A stretch of DNA of 64,000 nt, taken from positions 248,001 to 312,000 of the forward strand of contig CAWFXC010000002.1 of the NCBI GenBank assembly GCA_963819735.1, in the 5' to 3' direction. The notes below the pieces were generated by a model. That model saw only the letters and a program-made list of their open reading frames with translations, was not told the origin of the DNA and made no database searches. Shown here piece after piece: positions 7,537-15,281 of this stretch. The position numbers were made by a program, and so were the translations under genes. The DNA comes from CAWFXC01 sp963819735 (GTDB lineage Bacteria > Actinomycetota > Acidimicrobiia > IMCC26256 > DASPTH01). Numbering within the stretch: position 1 is the first letter of the stretch; every line of letters begins with the position of its first letter.

Positions 7537-8417
7537 ACCTTGCTCCCGTCGGGAACCTGCAGCTCCTTGCGGGCCTTGGTGATGTCGGACTGGTACTTGA
7601 GCAGCACGTGCAGGGTCTCGCCGATCACCTCGGGGTCGATGTCGGACTTCCCGAGGTAGATGAGGGTGCGGGCCCAGTCGATGGTCTCCGAGATCGACGG
7701 CGCCTTCTTGAGCTCCAGCGCCCGGATCGAGCGGACCACGCGGGCGATCTGCTCGGCGAGGTTGTCGTCGATCTCGGGCACCCGCACCCGCACGATGTCC
7801 TTCTCGCGTTCGAGATCGGGGTAGTCGATGTGGAGGTAGAGGCAGCGCCGCTTCAGCGCCTCCGACAGCTCACGGGTGTTGTTCGACGTGAGCAGCACGA
7901 TTGGTCGTGTGCCCGTGCCCTCGATGGTGCCGAGCTCCGGGATCGACACCTGGAAGTCGGAGAGGACCTCGAGCAACAACGCCTCGGTCTCGATCTCGAC
8001 CCGGTCGACCTCGTCGATCAGGAGCACGATCGGCTCCTCGGCCCGGATCGCTTCCAGCAACGGTCGGGTGAGCAGGAACGGCTCGGAGAAGATGTCGGAC
8101 TCGACGTCGTCCCAGTCGGCGTCATGGCCCTTGTCGACCTGGATGCGGAGCAGTTGCTTCTTGTAGTTCCACTCGTAGAGCGCCTTGGCCTCGTCGAGGC
8201 CCTCGTAGCACTGGAGACGGATCAGCCGGGAGCCGGTGACCTCGGCGATCGCCTTCGCCAGCTCGGTCTTGCCGACGCCGGCGGGGCCTTCGACGAGCAC
8301 CGGCTTCTCCAGCCGGTCGGCGAGGAACACGACGCCGGAGATGCCGGTGTCGGCCAGGTAGTCGGCGGCGCGCAGCCGGGTGGTGACGTCGTCGACCGAT
8401 TCGAATCGTTCTGCCAT
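7533..8417 (-). CDS. MoxR-family AAA+ ATPase (CoxD-like)
   Basis: This 294-residue MoxR ATPase is predicted to work as a chaperone-like motor with the downstream VWA protein. Walker A is GPAGVGKTELAKA (about residue 45), Walker B is VLLIDEVDR, and sensor 1 is IVLLTSNNTREL. The sequence RLQCYEGLDEAKALYEWNYKKQLL matches the CoxD-type subgroup, known for converting the CO dehydrogenase active site. It lies between proA and the coxE-like gene and overlaps coxE, forming a moxR-coxE unit on the proA transcript. No CO dehydrogenase structural genes are in the window, so the client is not identified. Confidence 0.9.
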   Translation of the reverse strand: MAERFESVDDVTTRLRAADYLADTGISGVVFLADRLEKPVLVEGPAGVGKTELAKAIAEVTGSRLIRLQCYEGLDEAKALYEWNYKKQLLRIQVDKGHDADWDDVESDIFSEPFLLTRPLLEAIRAEEPIVLLIDEVDRVEIETEALLLEVLSDFQVSIPELGTIEGTGTRPIVLLTSNNTRELSEALKRRCLYLHIDYPDLEREKDIVRVRVPEIDDNLAEQIARVVRSIRALELKKAPSISETIDWARTLIYLGKSDIDPEVIGETLHVLLKYQSDITKARKELQVPDGSKV

Positions 8418-8460
8418 GGGAGTCGTGACCTGCTTGTCTGTCGAAGAGTTCCGCTGGTTG

Positions 8461-9717
8461 CTAGTTCCGCACTTGACCGTCGCCCCAGACGACGTACTTG
8501 TAGGTGGTGAGCTCCCGCAACGCCATGGGGCCGCGTGCGTGCAACTTCTGCGTGGAGATGCCGATCTCGGCGCCGAACCCGAACTCGGCGCCGTCGGTGA
8601 AGCGGGTGGACGCGTTCACCACCACGGTGCCCGCGTCGACTTCTGACGTGAACCGCGTGGCCGCCGCGAGGTCGCGGGTGAGGATCGCCTCGGTGTGGCC
8701 GGAGCCGAACCGGTTGACGTGCGCGATCGCGTCGTCGATCGACGGCACGACCGCCACGCTCATCTTCAGCGCGAGGAACTCGCGGCCGAAGTCGTCGTCG
8801 GTGGCCGTGCCCATCGGACCGAATCGCGCCCGGGCGGCGTCGTCGCCGACCAGCTCGACGCCCCGCTCGACCAGCGCCTCCCCCGCCCGCGGCAGGAAGG
8901 CGTCGGCGACGGCGGCGTGGACCACGAGCGACTCGGCCGCGTTGCAGACGCTCGGGCGCTGGGTCTTGGCGTTGACCACGATGTCGAGGGCCTGGTCGAG
9001 GTCGGCGGAGGCGTCGACGTAGACGTGACAGTTGCCGTCACCGTCGAGGATCACGGACACGGTGGCGTGGTCGCGCACGCTCTGGAGCAGCGCGGGGCCA
9101 CCCCGCGGGATGAGGCAGTCGACGACGTCGGTGAGCTGCATGAGCTCGACCGCCGCGTCGTGGCTGACGTCGTCGACCAGCAGCACGCTGTCGCCCGGGA
9201 GGCCGGCCTTGGTGGCGCCGTCGCTGAGCGCCTCGGCGATGGCCCGGTTGGAGCGCAGCGCACTGGCCGAGCCCCTGAGCAGCGCGGCGTTCCCCGACTT
9301 CAGGCAGATGCCGGCGGCGTCACTGGTGACGTTGGGCCGGTTCTCGTAGATGATGGCGACGACCCCGAGCGGGACCCGGCGCCGCTCGATGCGGAGGCCG
9401 TTGGGGCGGGTCCACCCGTCGATGACCTCGCCGACCGGATCGGGGAGGGCGGCGACATCGCGCAGGCCGGCGGCCATGGCCTCGATGCGGGCCTCGGTGA
9501 GCCGGAGCCGGTCGAGGGGGCCCGCTTCCATGCCGGTGGCCGCCGCGGCCTCGACATCGAGCCGGTTGGCGGCGAGGAGGTCGGCGGTGCGGGCGAGGAG
9601 GAGGTCGGCGGTGGCGAGGAGGGCGGCGTTCTTGGCGGCGGTCGATGCCGCCGCGAGGACGACCGACGCCGCCTGGGCCCGGCGCCCGAGCTCGGGAACG
9701 GCGGACGGCGCAGACAT
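8461..9717 (-). CDS. proA: Glutamate-5-semialdehyde dehydrogenase (gamma-glutamyl phosphate reductase)
   Basis: ProA reduces gamma-glutamyl phosphate to glutamate-5-semialdehyde with NADPH, the second step of proline synthesis. The 418-residue length is standard. The catalytic Cys is in RPSVCNAAESLVVH (about residue 258), and the N-terminal domain has IYENRPNVTSDAAG. ATG at 9717 was chosen because it gives the family start MSAPSAVPELGRRAQAA. A TACACT hexamer (9725-9730) lies 7 nt upstream, which suggests its own leaderless promoter. That fits the fact that it is separated from proB by about 2.4 kb of other-strand genes and repeats. moxR follows after 43 nt. Confidence 0.95.
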   Translation of the reverse strand: MSAPSAVPELGRRAQAASVVLAAASTAAKNAALLATADLLLARTADLLAANRLDVEAAAATGMEAGPLDRLRLTEARIEAMAAGLRDVAALPDPVGEVIDGWTRPNGLRIERRRVPLGVVAIIYENRPNVTSDAAGICLKSGNAALLRGSASALRSNRAIAEALSDGATKAGLPGDSVLLVDDVSHDAAVELMQLTDVVDCLIPRGGPALLQSVRDHATVSVILDGDGNCHVYVDASADLDQALDIVVNAKTQRPSVCNAAESLVVHAAVADAFLPRAGEALVERGVELVGDDAARARFGPMGTATDDDFGREFLALKMSVAVVPSIDDAIAHVNRFGSGHTEAILTRDLAAATRFTSEVDAGTVVVNASTRFTDGAEFGFGAEIGISTQKLHARGPMALRELTTYKYVVWGDGQVRN

Positions 9718-9730
9718 GCGGGCGAGTGTA

Positions 9731-9980
9731 ATCCGGCGGCTTCCGCGGCCTTCCGGGCGTTCGGGAGGGGTGAGGCCGCGCCGCCTGCCCGGCCGCGCTG
9801 CCTGATGGCGCAGCGGCCTGAGGCGACCCGGCCTCACCTACCTCCCGCTCCTCGTCGACCGTCGAAGCCCTCGAGAGGACTCTCCCCCCGCCGGCCGACG
9901 ACGAGCTCGTGAGGCAAGAGTGTGACGGAAGCGGCGCAAGTTCGCAAGAGCGGGCCCGTTAGCCGCGCCGCCGTCAGTCT
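9731..9980. other. Intergenic, no gene recognised
   Basis: This is most of the 340-bp gap between the divergent proA and arsR genes. It is GC-rich and shows no conserved reading frame, tRNA or strong hairpin. The proA -10-like hexamer lies at its left edge and the arsR operator region at its right edge. Confidence 0.5.
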
Positions 9981-10044
9981 TCAACCAAGTGGTTGACAAC
10001 CGTCGGCGCCTCGGCGTAGGTTGTCCTCAACCATTCAGTTGAGG
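9981..10044 (+). promoter_or_regulatory. arsR promoter with two palindromic operators
   Basis: A consensus -35 box TTGACA (9993-9998) is followed after 18 nt by TAGGTT (10017-10022). The first palindrome, TCAACCAAGTGGTTGA (9981-9996), overlaps the -35. The second, CCTCAAC-CATTCA-GTTGAGG (10025-10044), covers the likely transcription start. Both share TCAAC/GTTGA half-sites. This layout suits autorepression by the ArsR protein encoded next; binding is inferred. The ribosome binding site GGAAGGAGG (10042-10050) overlaps the second palindrome. Confidence 0.65.
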
Positions 10045-10057
10045 AAGGAGGCCACCC

Positions 10058-10429
10058 GTGGACGACGACCAATTGTCGCGAGTGTTCGCGGCGCTCGCCG
10101 ATCCGACGCGGCGCGACATGGTGGCCCGCCTCGCCGTGGGCGACGCCACGGTCGGGGAGCTGGCCGATCCCTACGACGTCTCCGTCCAAGCGGTGTCCAA
10201 GCACATCAAGGTGCTCGCCGACGCCGGCCTGGTCAGCCAGAGCAAGGACGCCCAGCGCCGACCGTGCCACCTCGAGGCGGAGGTCTTCGACCTGATGACG
10301 AAGTGGATCGAGCGGTACCGCGAACAGGCCCAGGAGCGCTACATGCGCCTCGATTCCGTCCTCGCCGCGATGCGCGGCGACGAACGACGAACCAGCCACC
10401 GCAACCGACAGCAAGGAGCAGCGTCATGA
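10058..10429 (+). CDS. ArsR-family transcriptional regulator
   Basis: This 123-residue winged-helix repressor contains VFAALADPTRRDMVARL and VSVQAVSKHIKVLADAGLV, the core of the ArsR fold and its recognition helix. No metal-binding Cys motif is visible, which puts it with the subgroup that is paired with AHSA1/SRPBCC proteins. GTG at 10058 has a strong GGAAGGAGG site. Its stop overlaps the next gene's ATG as ATGA. It probably represses its own operon through the two palindromes upstream. The ligand is unknown. Confidence 0.9.
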   Translation: MDDDQLSRVFAALADPTRRDMVARLAVGDATVGELADPYDVSVQAVSKHIKVLADAGLVSQSKDAQRRPCHLEAEVFDLMTKWIERYREQAQERYMRLDSVLAAMRGDERRTSHRNRQQGAAS

Positions 10430-10914
10430 GCGTCACCGGCAACCGCTACCAGGTCTCGATCGAAGCCGACCCCACCCTGCCGATCATCCGCATGACCCGC
10501 GACTTCGACGCCACCCCGGCGGAGCTGATGCGGGCCCACACCGATCCGGAGTTGTTCGCCCGCTGGGTCGGGCCGAACGGGATGGAAACCGAGATCCTCG
10601 ACTGGGAGGCGACGACGGGTGGGCGCTGGCGTTATGTCGCGCGACGCGACGGCGTGGAGTACGGCTTTCACGGTTGCTTCCACGAGGTCGGCGAGGTCAG
10701 CATCGTGCAGACCTTCACGTTCGACGGTCAGCCCGACGACGTCGCGCTCGAGACGCTGCGGTTCGAGGATCTCGGCGACGGCCGCACCCGACTGCAGACG
10801 CAGTCACTGGTGGACAGCTTCGAGGGCCGCGACCAATGGCTGGCCTCCGGCATGGAGACCGGCGTCGACGAGGGCTACGCCAAGCTCGACGCGCTCGTCG
10901 CGGAGCTCCGATGA
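10426..10914 (+). CDS. SRPBCC (AHSA1-type) domain protein
   Basis: This 162-residue protein has the Bet v1-like hydrophobic-pocket fold of the AHSA1 family, with ADPTLPIIRMTRDFDATPAEL at the start, then FARWVGPNGMETEILDWEATTGGRWRY and IVQTFTF. Such proteins bind small hydrophobic ligands, and their substrate is rarely known. It is coupled by ATGA overlaps to both the arsR gene upstream and the MDMPI-domain gene downstream. The ATG at 10426 has AAGGAG 7 nt upstream. It may sense or sequester the compound that releases the ArsR repressor (inference). Confidence 0.85.
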   Translation: MSVTGNRYQVSIEADPTLPIIRMTRDFDATPAELMRAHTDPELFARWVGPNGMETEILDWEATTGGRWRYVARRDGVEYGFHGCFHEVGEVSIVQTFTFDGQPDDVALETLRFEDLGDGRTRLQTQSLVDSFEGRDQWLASGMETGVDEGYAKLDALVAELR

Positions 10915-11465
10915 CTGGCCCGGCCGACGAGCACCGGCGCATCGCCGGCGCGTTCACCGCGACCGTCGAGGGCACCGCGCCGGAGGCGTGGGACCGGCCG
11001 GCGCCGGTGGACGGCTGGCTGGCGCGCGACGTCGTGCGTCACCTCGTCGAGTGGTACCCCGCGTTCCTCGACGGAGCGGTCGGGATCGCATTGCCCGCAG
11101 GTCCCTCGGTCGACGAGGACCCGGTCGGAGCCTGGCGCACCCAGACCGACGCGGTGCAAGCACTGCTCGACGACCCGGACACCGCCGATCGCGTGCACGA
11201 CTTCCCACACATCGGCCGGATGTCGTTCGGGCAGATGACCGACATGATCTACACCAGCGACGTGTTCCTGCACCGCTGGGATCTGGCCCGGGCGACCGGC
11301 CAGGACGAGACGCTCGATGCGGAGAAGTGCGCCGAGATGCTCGAAGGCATGCTGCCGATGGACGAGGTGCTGCGACAGAGCGGGCAGTACGGGCCGCGCG
11401 TCCTCGTCCCCGACGATGCCGACATCCAGACCAAGCTGCTGGCGTTCATCGGCCGTACCCCGTAG
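10911..11465 (+). CDS. TIGR03086-like metal-binding protein (MDMPI N-terminal / DinB-type)
   Basis: This 184-residue protein resembles the mycothiol-dependent maleylpyruvate isomerase N-terminal (DinB-like four-helix) family found mostly in actinobacteria. The likely metal-binding His residues lie in DVVRHLVEWYP (near residue 43) and in FLHRWDLARATG (near residue 122). These proteins are thought to bind a divalent metal and act on thiol conjugates, but this one's substrate cannot be read from sequence. It is the last gene of the arsR operon, overlaps the SRPBCC gene as ATGA, and is followed within 10 bp by a long tandem repeat array. Confidence 0.8.
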   Translation: MTGPADEHRRIAGAFTATVEGTAPEAWDRPAPVDGWLARDVVRHLVEWYPAFLDGAVGIALPAGPSVDEDPVGAWRTQTDAVQALLDDPDTADRVHDFPHIGRMSFGQMTDMIYTSDVFLHRWDLARATGQDETLDAEKCAEMLEGMLPMDEVLRQSGQYGPRVLVPDDADIQTKLLAFIGRTP

Positions 11466-11471
11466 ACGTCT

Positions 11472-12087
11472 GCGGCCCGGCGCCCGCAGGCGCCGAGAGC
11501 GGGAATCAGGAGCCGAGCGAGTAAGACGACCAGCTCGCGGCGGCGAGAGCGAGCGAGGCGGGGCCCGAGCGGCCCGGCGCCCGCAGGCGCCGAGAGCGGG
11601 AATCAGGAGCCGAGCGAGTAAGACGACCAGCTCGCGGCGGCGAGAGCGAGCGAGGCGGGGCCCGAGCGGCCCGGCGCCCGCAGGCGCCGAGAGCGGAAAT
11701 CAGGAGCCGAGCGAGTAAGACGACCAGCTCGCGGCGGCGAGAGCGAGCGAGGCGGGGCCCGAGCGGCCCGGCGCCCGCAGGCGCCGAGAGCGGAAATCAG
11801 GAGCCGAGCGAGTAAGACGACCAGCTCGCGGCGGCGAGAGCGAGCGAGGCGGGGCCCGAGCGGCCCGGCGCCCGCAGGCGCCGAGAGCGGGAATCAGGAG
11901 CCGAGCGAGTAAGACGACCAGCTCGCGGCGGCGAGAGCGAGCGAGGCGGGGCCCGAGCGGCCCGGCGCCCGCAGGCGCCGAGAGCGGGAATCAGGAGCCG
12001 AGCGAGTAAGACGACCAGCTCGCGGCGGCGAGAGCGAGCGAGGCGGGGCCCGAGCGGCCCGGCGCCCGCAGGCGCCGAGAGCGGGAA
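11472..12087. repeat. Tandem array of a 97-bp unit, 6.35 copies
   Basis: A 97-bp unit begins at 11472, 11569, 11666, 11763, 11860 and 11957, with a 34-bp partial seventh copy from 12054 to 12087. The copies are nearly identical; copies 3 and 4 share a G-to-A change in the GCGGGAATC segment. Each unit holds potential hairpins: GGCGCC-CGCA-GGCGCC, CTCGC-GGCG-GCGAG and GGGCC-CGAGC-GGCCC. The period is not a multiple of three, so long frames through it are not coding. It starts 6 bp after the MDMPI stop and ends exactly at the proB stop codon. It resembles a MIRU/VNTR-type locus. It fills a gap of about 620 bp that has no gene. Confidence 0.97.
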
Positions 12088-13188
12088 CTAGGGCAGGACG
12101 ACGAGATCGTCGCGGTGGACGACCTCGTGGGGCAGGCCGTCGGCGAGCTCGGAGGTCTGACGGCCGGCGACGTTCCGGAGCGCGTCGGCCGAGTACCGGA
12201 CGAGCCCCTTGGCAAAGGGCGTGCCGCTCCCGTCGACGATCTCGACCGCGTCGTCGGCCGCGAACGTGCCCTCGACGCCCTGGACCCCGGCCGGGAGCAG
12301 CGACCGGTGATCGGCGCAGAGAGCGCGGCGGGCGCCGTCGTCGACCACGACCCGGCCCGCGGCGCCCAGCGCGAACGCGATCCAGAGCTTGCGGCTCGGC
12401 AGGCGCGCGTCGCGGGGCAGGAACGCGGTGCCGACCGCGCGGCTGTCAATGGCATCGGCGAGCACGTGAGGGGCGTCGGCCGCCGCGATCACCGCCCGCA
12501 CGCCGGACCACGCGGCGATCCGGGCCGCGACGAGCTTGCTCGCCATCCCGCCACTCCCCCGCGCGCTGCCCGTGCCGCCGGCCGCGGCGCCGAGGGCCGC
12601 GTCGAGCGCGGCGTCGACCTCGGCGATCTCCTCGATGAGCGACGCGGCGGCGTCGATGCGGGGATCGGCGGTGAAGAGACCTTCGGTGTCGGTGAGCAGG
12701 ACCAGGAGATCGGCGCCCACCAGGTGCGAGACGAGCGCGGCCAGGCGGTCGTTGTCGCCGTAGCGGATCTCGTCGTCGGCGACGGTGTCGTTCTCGTTGA
12801 CCACCGGCACGACCCCGAGGTCGAGGAGGCGCCGCAGGGTCTCGCGCGCGTGCAGGTACTGCGAGCGCACCCCGAAGTCGTGCGGCGTGAGCAGCACCTG
12901 GCCGGCGATGAGACCGTGGCCGCCGAGGATGCCGCCGATGCGCTCCATCAGCAGCGGCTGGCCGACGGCCGCCACCGCCTGCAGCGTGCCGACGTCGGTG
13001 GGCCGCGTGTGCATGCCCAGCGCCGGCAGCCCGGCCGCGATGGCGCCCGACGACACGAGCACGATCTCGTGGCCCGCGGCGCGGGCGGCGGCGATCTCGC
13101 CGCACAGCTTGGCCACCGACGGGTCGTCGAGCTCGCCGGTCTCCGACGTGATCGACGACGTCCCGACCTTCACAACGGCGGTGGCCAT
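12088..13188 (-). CDS. proB: Glutamate 5-kinase with C-terminal PUA domain
   Basis: ProB phosphorylates glutamate to gamma-glutamyl phosphate, the first and feedback-controlled step of proline synthesis. The amino-acid kinase domain shows VVKVGTSSIT, LVSSGAIAAG, VVNENDTVADDE and LLTDTEGLFTADPR. A PUA domain occupies about residues 275-366, giving the usual 366-residue length. ATG at 13188 has GGAAGG upstream, within the 16-nt gap after the obg stop. The TAG stop at 12088 abuts the 97-bp repeat array. proA, normally next, is displaced by the arsR operon and the array. Confidence 0.96.
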   Translation of the reverse strand: MATAVVKVGTSSITSETGELDDPSVAKLCGEIAAARAAGHEIVLVSSGAIAAGLPALGMHTRPTDVGTLQAVAAVGQPLLMERIGGILGGHGLIAGQVLLTPHDFGVRSQYLHARETLRRLLDLGVVPVVNENDTVADDEIRYGDNDRLAALVSHLVGADLLVLLTDTEGLFTADPRIDAAASLIEEIAEVDAALDAALGAAAGGTGSARGSGGMASKLVAARIAAWSGVRAVIAAADAPHVLADAIDSRAVGTAFLPRDARLPSRKLWIAFALGAAGRVVVDDGARRALCADHRSLLPAGVQGVEGTFAADDAVEIVDGSGTPFAKGLVRYSADALRNVAGRQTSELADGLPHEVVHRDDLVVLP

Positions 13189-13204
13189 CAGCCCCGACCT
13201 TCCA

Positions 13205-14489
13205 TCAGCCGAGACCCTCGAGGTAGTCGAGCTCGACCGGACCGATGCGCACGACGTCGCCCTCGCGCGCGCCGGCGCGGGCCAGGGCCTTCTCGACGCC
13301 CATCTTGCGCAAGCGGTACTGCACGTACTCCATCGCCTCGATGTTCGTCAGGTCGGCCATGGCGACGACGCGCTCCGCGCCTGCGACCCGACACCCGCCA
13401 CGCGCCGTCGTCGTCGCGGATCACCGCGAAGCCTTCCTCGGCCGGGCGCAGCACGACGTACGGATCGGGCTCGGGCTCGACGCCGCGTGCCTGACCGACC
13501 AACGTGCCCAGGCGGCCGAGGAACTGGTCGAGACCCTGACGGGTGACCCCGGACACCAAGAGCGCGCGAGACGCTTCGGGGTCGTCGGGATCCTCGACCC
13601 CGAGATCGAGGTCGTCGAGGGTGGTGGTGGCGACGTCGGCCTTGCTGCCCACCACCAACCGGGGCCGCTCCAGCAGCTCCGGCCGGTAACGGCCGAGCTC
13701 GTCCAGCAGCACCCGCTCCTGTTCCGCGGGCGACCGACCGTCGACCGGCGCGAGGTCGAGCAGCAGGACCAGCACCCGGGCCCGCTCGACGTGACGGAGG
13801 AAGTCGTGGCCGAGGCCGCGGCCGTCGGCGGCGCCTTCGATGAGGCCGGGGATGTCGGCCAGCACGAACTCGTGATCGCGGAACCGCACCACACCGAGGT
13901 TGGGCTCGAGGGTGGTGAACGGATAGTCGGCGATCTTGGGCTTGGCCGCGCTGACGGCGGCGATCAGCGTGGACTTGCCCGCGTTCGGGAAGCCGACGAG
14001 CGCGGCATCGGCCAGCAACCGCACCTCGAGCCGCAACCAATGCTCCTCGCCGTACTCGCCCTGCTCGGCGAAGCTCGGCGCCCGGCGCGAGTTGGAGAGG
14101 AAGCGGGCGTTGCCCCGGCCGCCCTGGCCGCCGCGCGCGGCGAGGTAGCGCGCGCCGTGGTGCACGAGGTCGGCGAGCACCTCGCCCTCGCGGGTCTTGA
14201 TGACGGTGCCCTCGGGCACCGCGACCACGAGGTCGGCGCCGCTCGAGCCGTGGCGTTTGTTGCCCGAGCCGTGCTTGCCCGACTCGGCCCGACGATGCGG
14301 GTGATCGCGGAACGCGAGCAGGGACGCCGCGTTGCGGTCGGCCTGGAGATAGACGTCGCCGCCGGATCCGCCGTCGCCACCGTCGGGGCCACCCTTCGGC
14401 ACGTGGGCCTCACGGCGGAACGACACCGCACCGGCACCACCGTCGCCGCCACGCAGATTGACCTGTACGAGGTCGACGAAGGACGACAT
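13205..14489 (-). CDS. obg: GTPase Obg, reading frame broken by a 1-nt insertion before the C-terminal domain
   Basis: Obg is an essential GTPase acting in 50S ribosome assembly and stress control. The glycine-rich Obg fold (residues 1-158) and the G domain (GFPNAGKST, DIPGLIEGA, YPFTTLEPN) are intact; the G4 motif reads GSKAD rather than NKxD. The C-terminal OCT domain starts in frame (PYVVLRPAEEGFAVIR) but breaks near 13371-13386. From there the expected sequence (AERVVAMADLTNIEAMEYV through LDYLEGLG) continues in another frame to a TGA at 13205, 16 nt before proB. Read literally, the frame runs on with unrelated residues to 13188. One extra base explains this. The gene lies in the rplU-rpmA-obg-proB order. 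Confidence 0.92.
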
Positions 14490-14522
14490 GAGGTCAGCCT
14501 ACGGACCCACCCCCACCAACGC

Positions 14523-14566
14523 CTCGGGATTCACCCTCACGGGTGTACGTGAACTCCGAGATGTTC
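14523..14566. repeat. Intergenic palindromic element, copy 1 (rpmA-obg gap)
   Basis: A hairpin with arms CTCGGGATTCAC (14523-14534) and GTGAACTCCGAG (14549-14560), 10 of 12 pairs, lies in the 93-bp gap between rpmA and obg. Its 31-bp stretch 14536-14566 matches the reverse complement of 30468-30498 at 27 positions. It therefore appears to be a dispersed element; it could end or attenuate the ribosomal protein transcript. Confidence 0.6.
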
Positions 14567-14582
14567 GGGAGCGCGGGAGCGT

Positions 14583-14837
14583 CTAGCTCGCGGGGACGAT
14601 GTCGACGAGCTTGCGGCCCTTGCGGTGGCCGAAGCGCACCGTGCCGTGGGCGGTGGCGAACAGCGTGTCGTCGCTGCCCTTGCCGACGTTCTCCCCCGGG
14701 TGGAACCGGGTGCCGCGCTGGCGCACGATGATCGTGCCCGCGGTGACCTCGGTGCCGCTGTAGACCTTCACGCCGAGCCGCTGGGCGTTGGAATCACGAC
14801 CGTTGCGCGACGACGCCGCGCCCTTCTTCTTCGACAT
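14583..14837 (-). CDS. rpmA: Ribosomal protein bL27
   Basis: This 84-residue protein is bL27 of the large ribosomal subunit, whose N-terminal tail reaches the peptidyl transferase centre. The start MSKKKGAASSRNGRDSNAQRLGVK and the motif TIIVRQRGTRFHPG are diagnostic. It follows rplU after 3 nt and precedes obg after a 93-nt gap carrying a palindromic element. There is no N-terminal extension of the kind cleaved in Firmicutes. Confidence 0.98.
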   Translation of the reverse strand: MSKKKGAASSRNGRDSNAQRLGVKVYSGTEVTAGTIIVRQRGTRFHPGENVGKGSDDTLFATAHGTVRFGHRKGRKLVDIVPAS

Positions 14838-14840
14838 GGC

Positions 14841-15236
14841 TCAGCTCTCCTCGTGCTCGGCCGGCTCGGCCGACTCGTCGGCCGTGGTGGCCGGGGCCGC
14901 CTTGGCGGTCTTCTCCGCGGCGGCCTTCGAGCCGGCGATGCCGGTGATCTCGAGCACGGTCAGGTTCTGACGGTGGCCGTAGCGCCGACGGTTGTTGCTC
15001 TTCGGCTTGTAGATGAAGCCGTCGATCTTGGGACCGCGCACGGCATCCACGATCCGGGCCTTCACGACCGAGCCCTCGAGCTGGCCCGGAGTGGCCAGGA
15101 CGGTCTCGCCGTCGACCAGGAGCACCGGCGTGAGCTCGATGTCGCTACCGATGTCGTCACCGAGGCGCTCGACCTCGAGCCGCTCACCGGCCTCGACCTT
15201 GTATTGCTTGCCGCCGGTGCGGATGACTGCGTACAT
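14841..15236 (-). CDS. rplU: Ribosomal protein bL21
   Basis: This is bL21, a 23S rRNA-binding protein of the large subunit. It begins MYAVIRTGGKQYKVEAGERL and contains IYKPKSNNRRRYGHRQ, both diagnostic. At 131 residues it carries about 28 extra residues at the C-terminus, rich in Ala, Thr and Glu (KAAAEKTAKAAPATTADES), compared with typical family members; this tail is likely disordered. It is 45 nt downstream of the ribonuclease E/G gene and directly upstream of rpmA. Confidence 0.98.
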   Translation of the reverse strand: MYAVIRTGGKQYKVEAGERLEVERLGDDIGSDIELTPVLLVDGETVLATPGQLEGSVVKARIVDAVRGPKIDGFIYKPKSNNRRRYGHRQNLTVLEITGIAGSKAAAEKTAKAAPATTADESAEPAEHEES

Positions 15237-15281
15237 GGCGCGGGAAACCCCTCGAAAAAACGTGGTGGGAACCCGTTGATG

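Noticed and set aside
11472..12087. Possible CRISPR array
   Set aside because: The 34-bp blocks recur regularly, but the 63-bp blocks between them are identical rather than unique, and no cas genes are nearby. It is a plain tandem repeat.
11317..12455. Arg-rich reading frames running through the repeat array
   Set aside because: The 97-bp period is not a multiple of three, so each copy shifts the frame; the predicted peptides are artefacts of GC-rich repeats.
15237..15281. Ribosomal protein L21 leader RNA
   Set aside because: The gap before rplU is only 45 nt and shows no convincing conserved hairpin.
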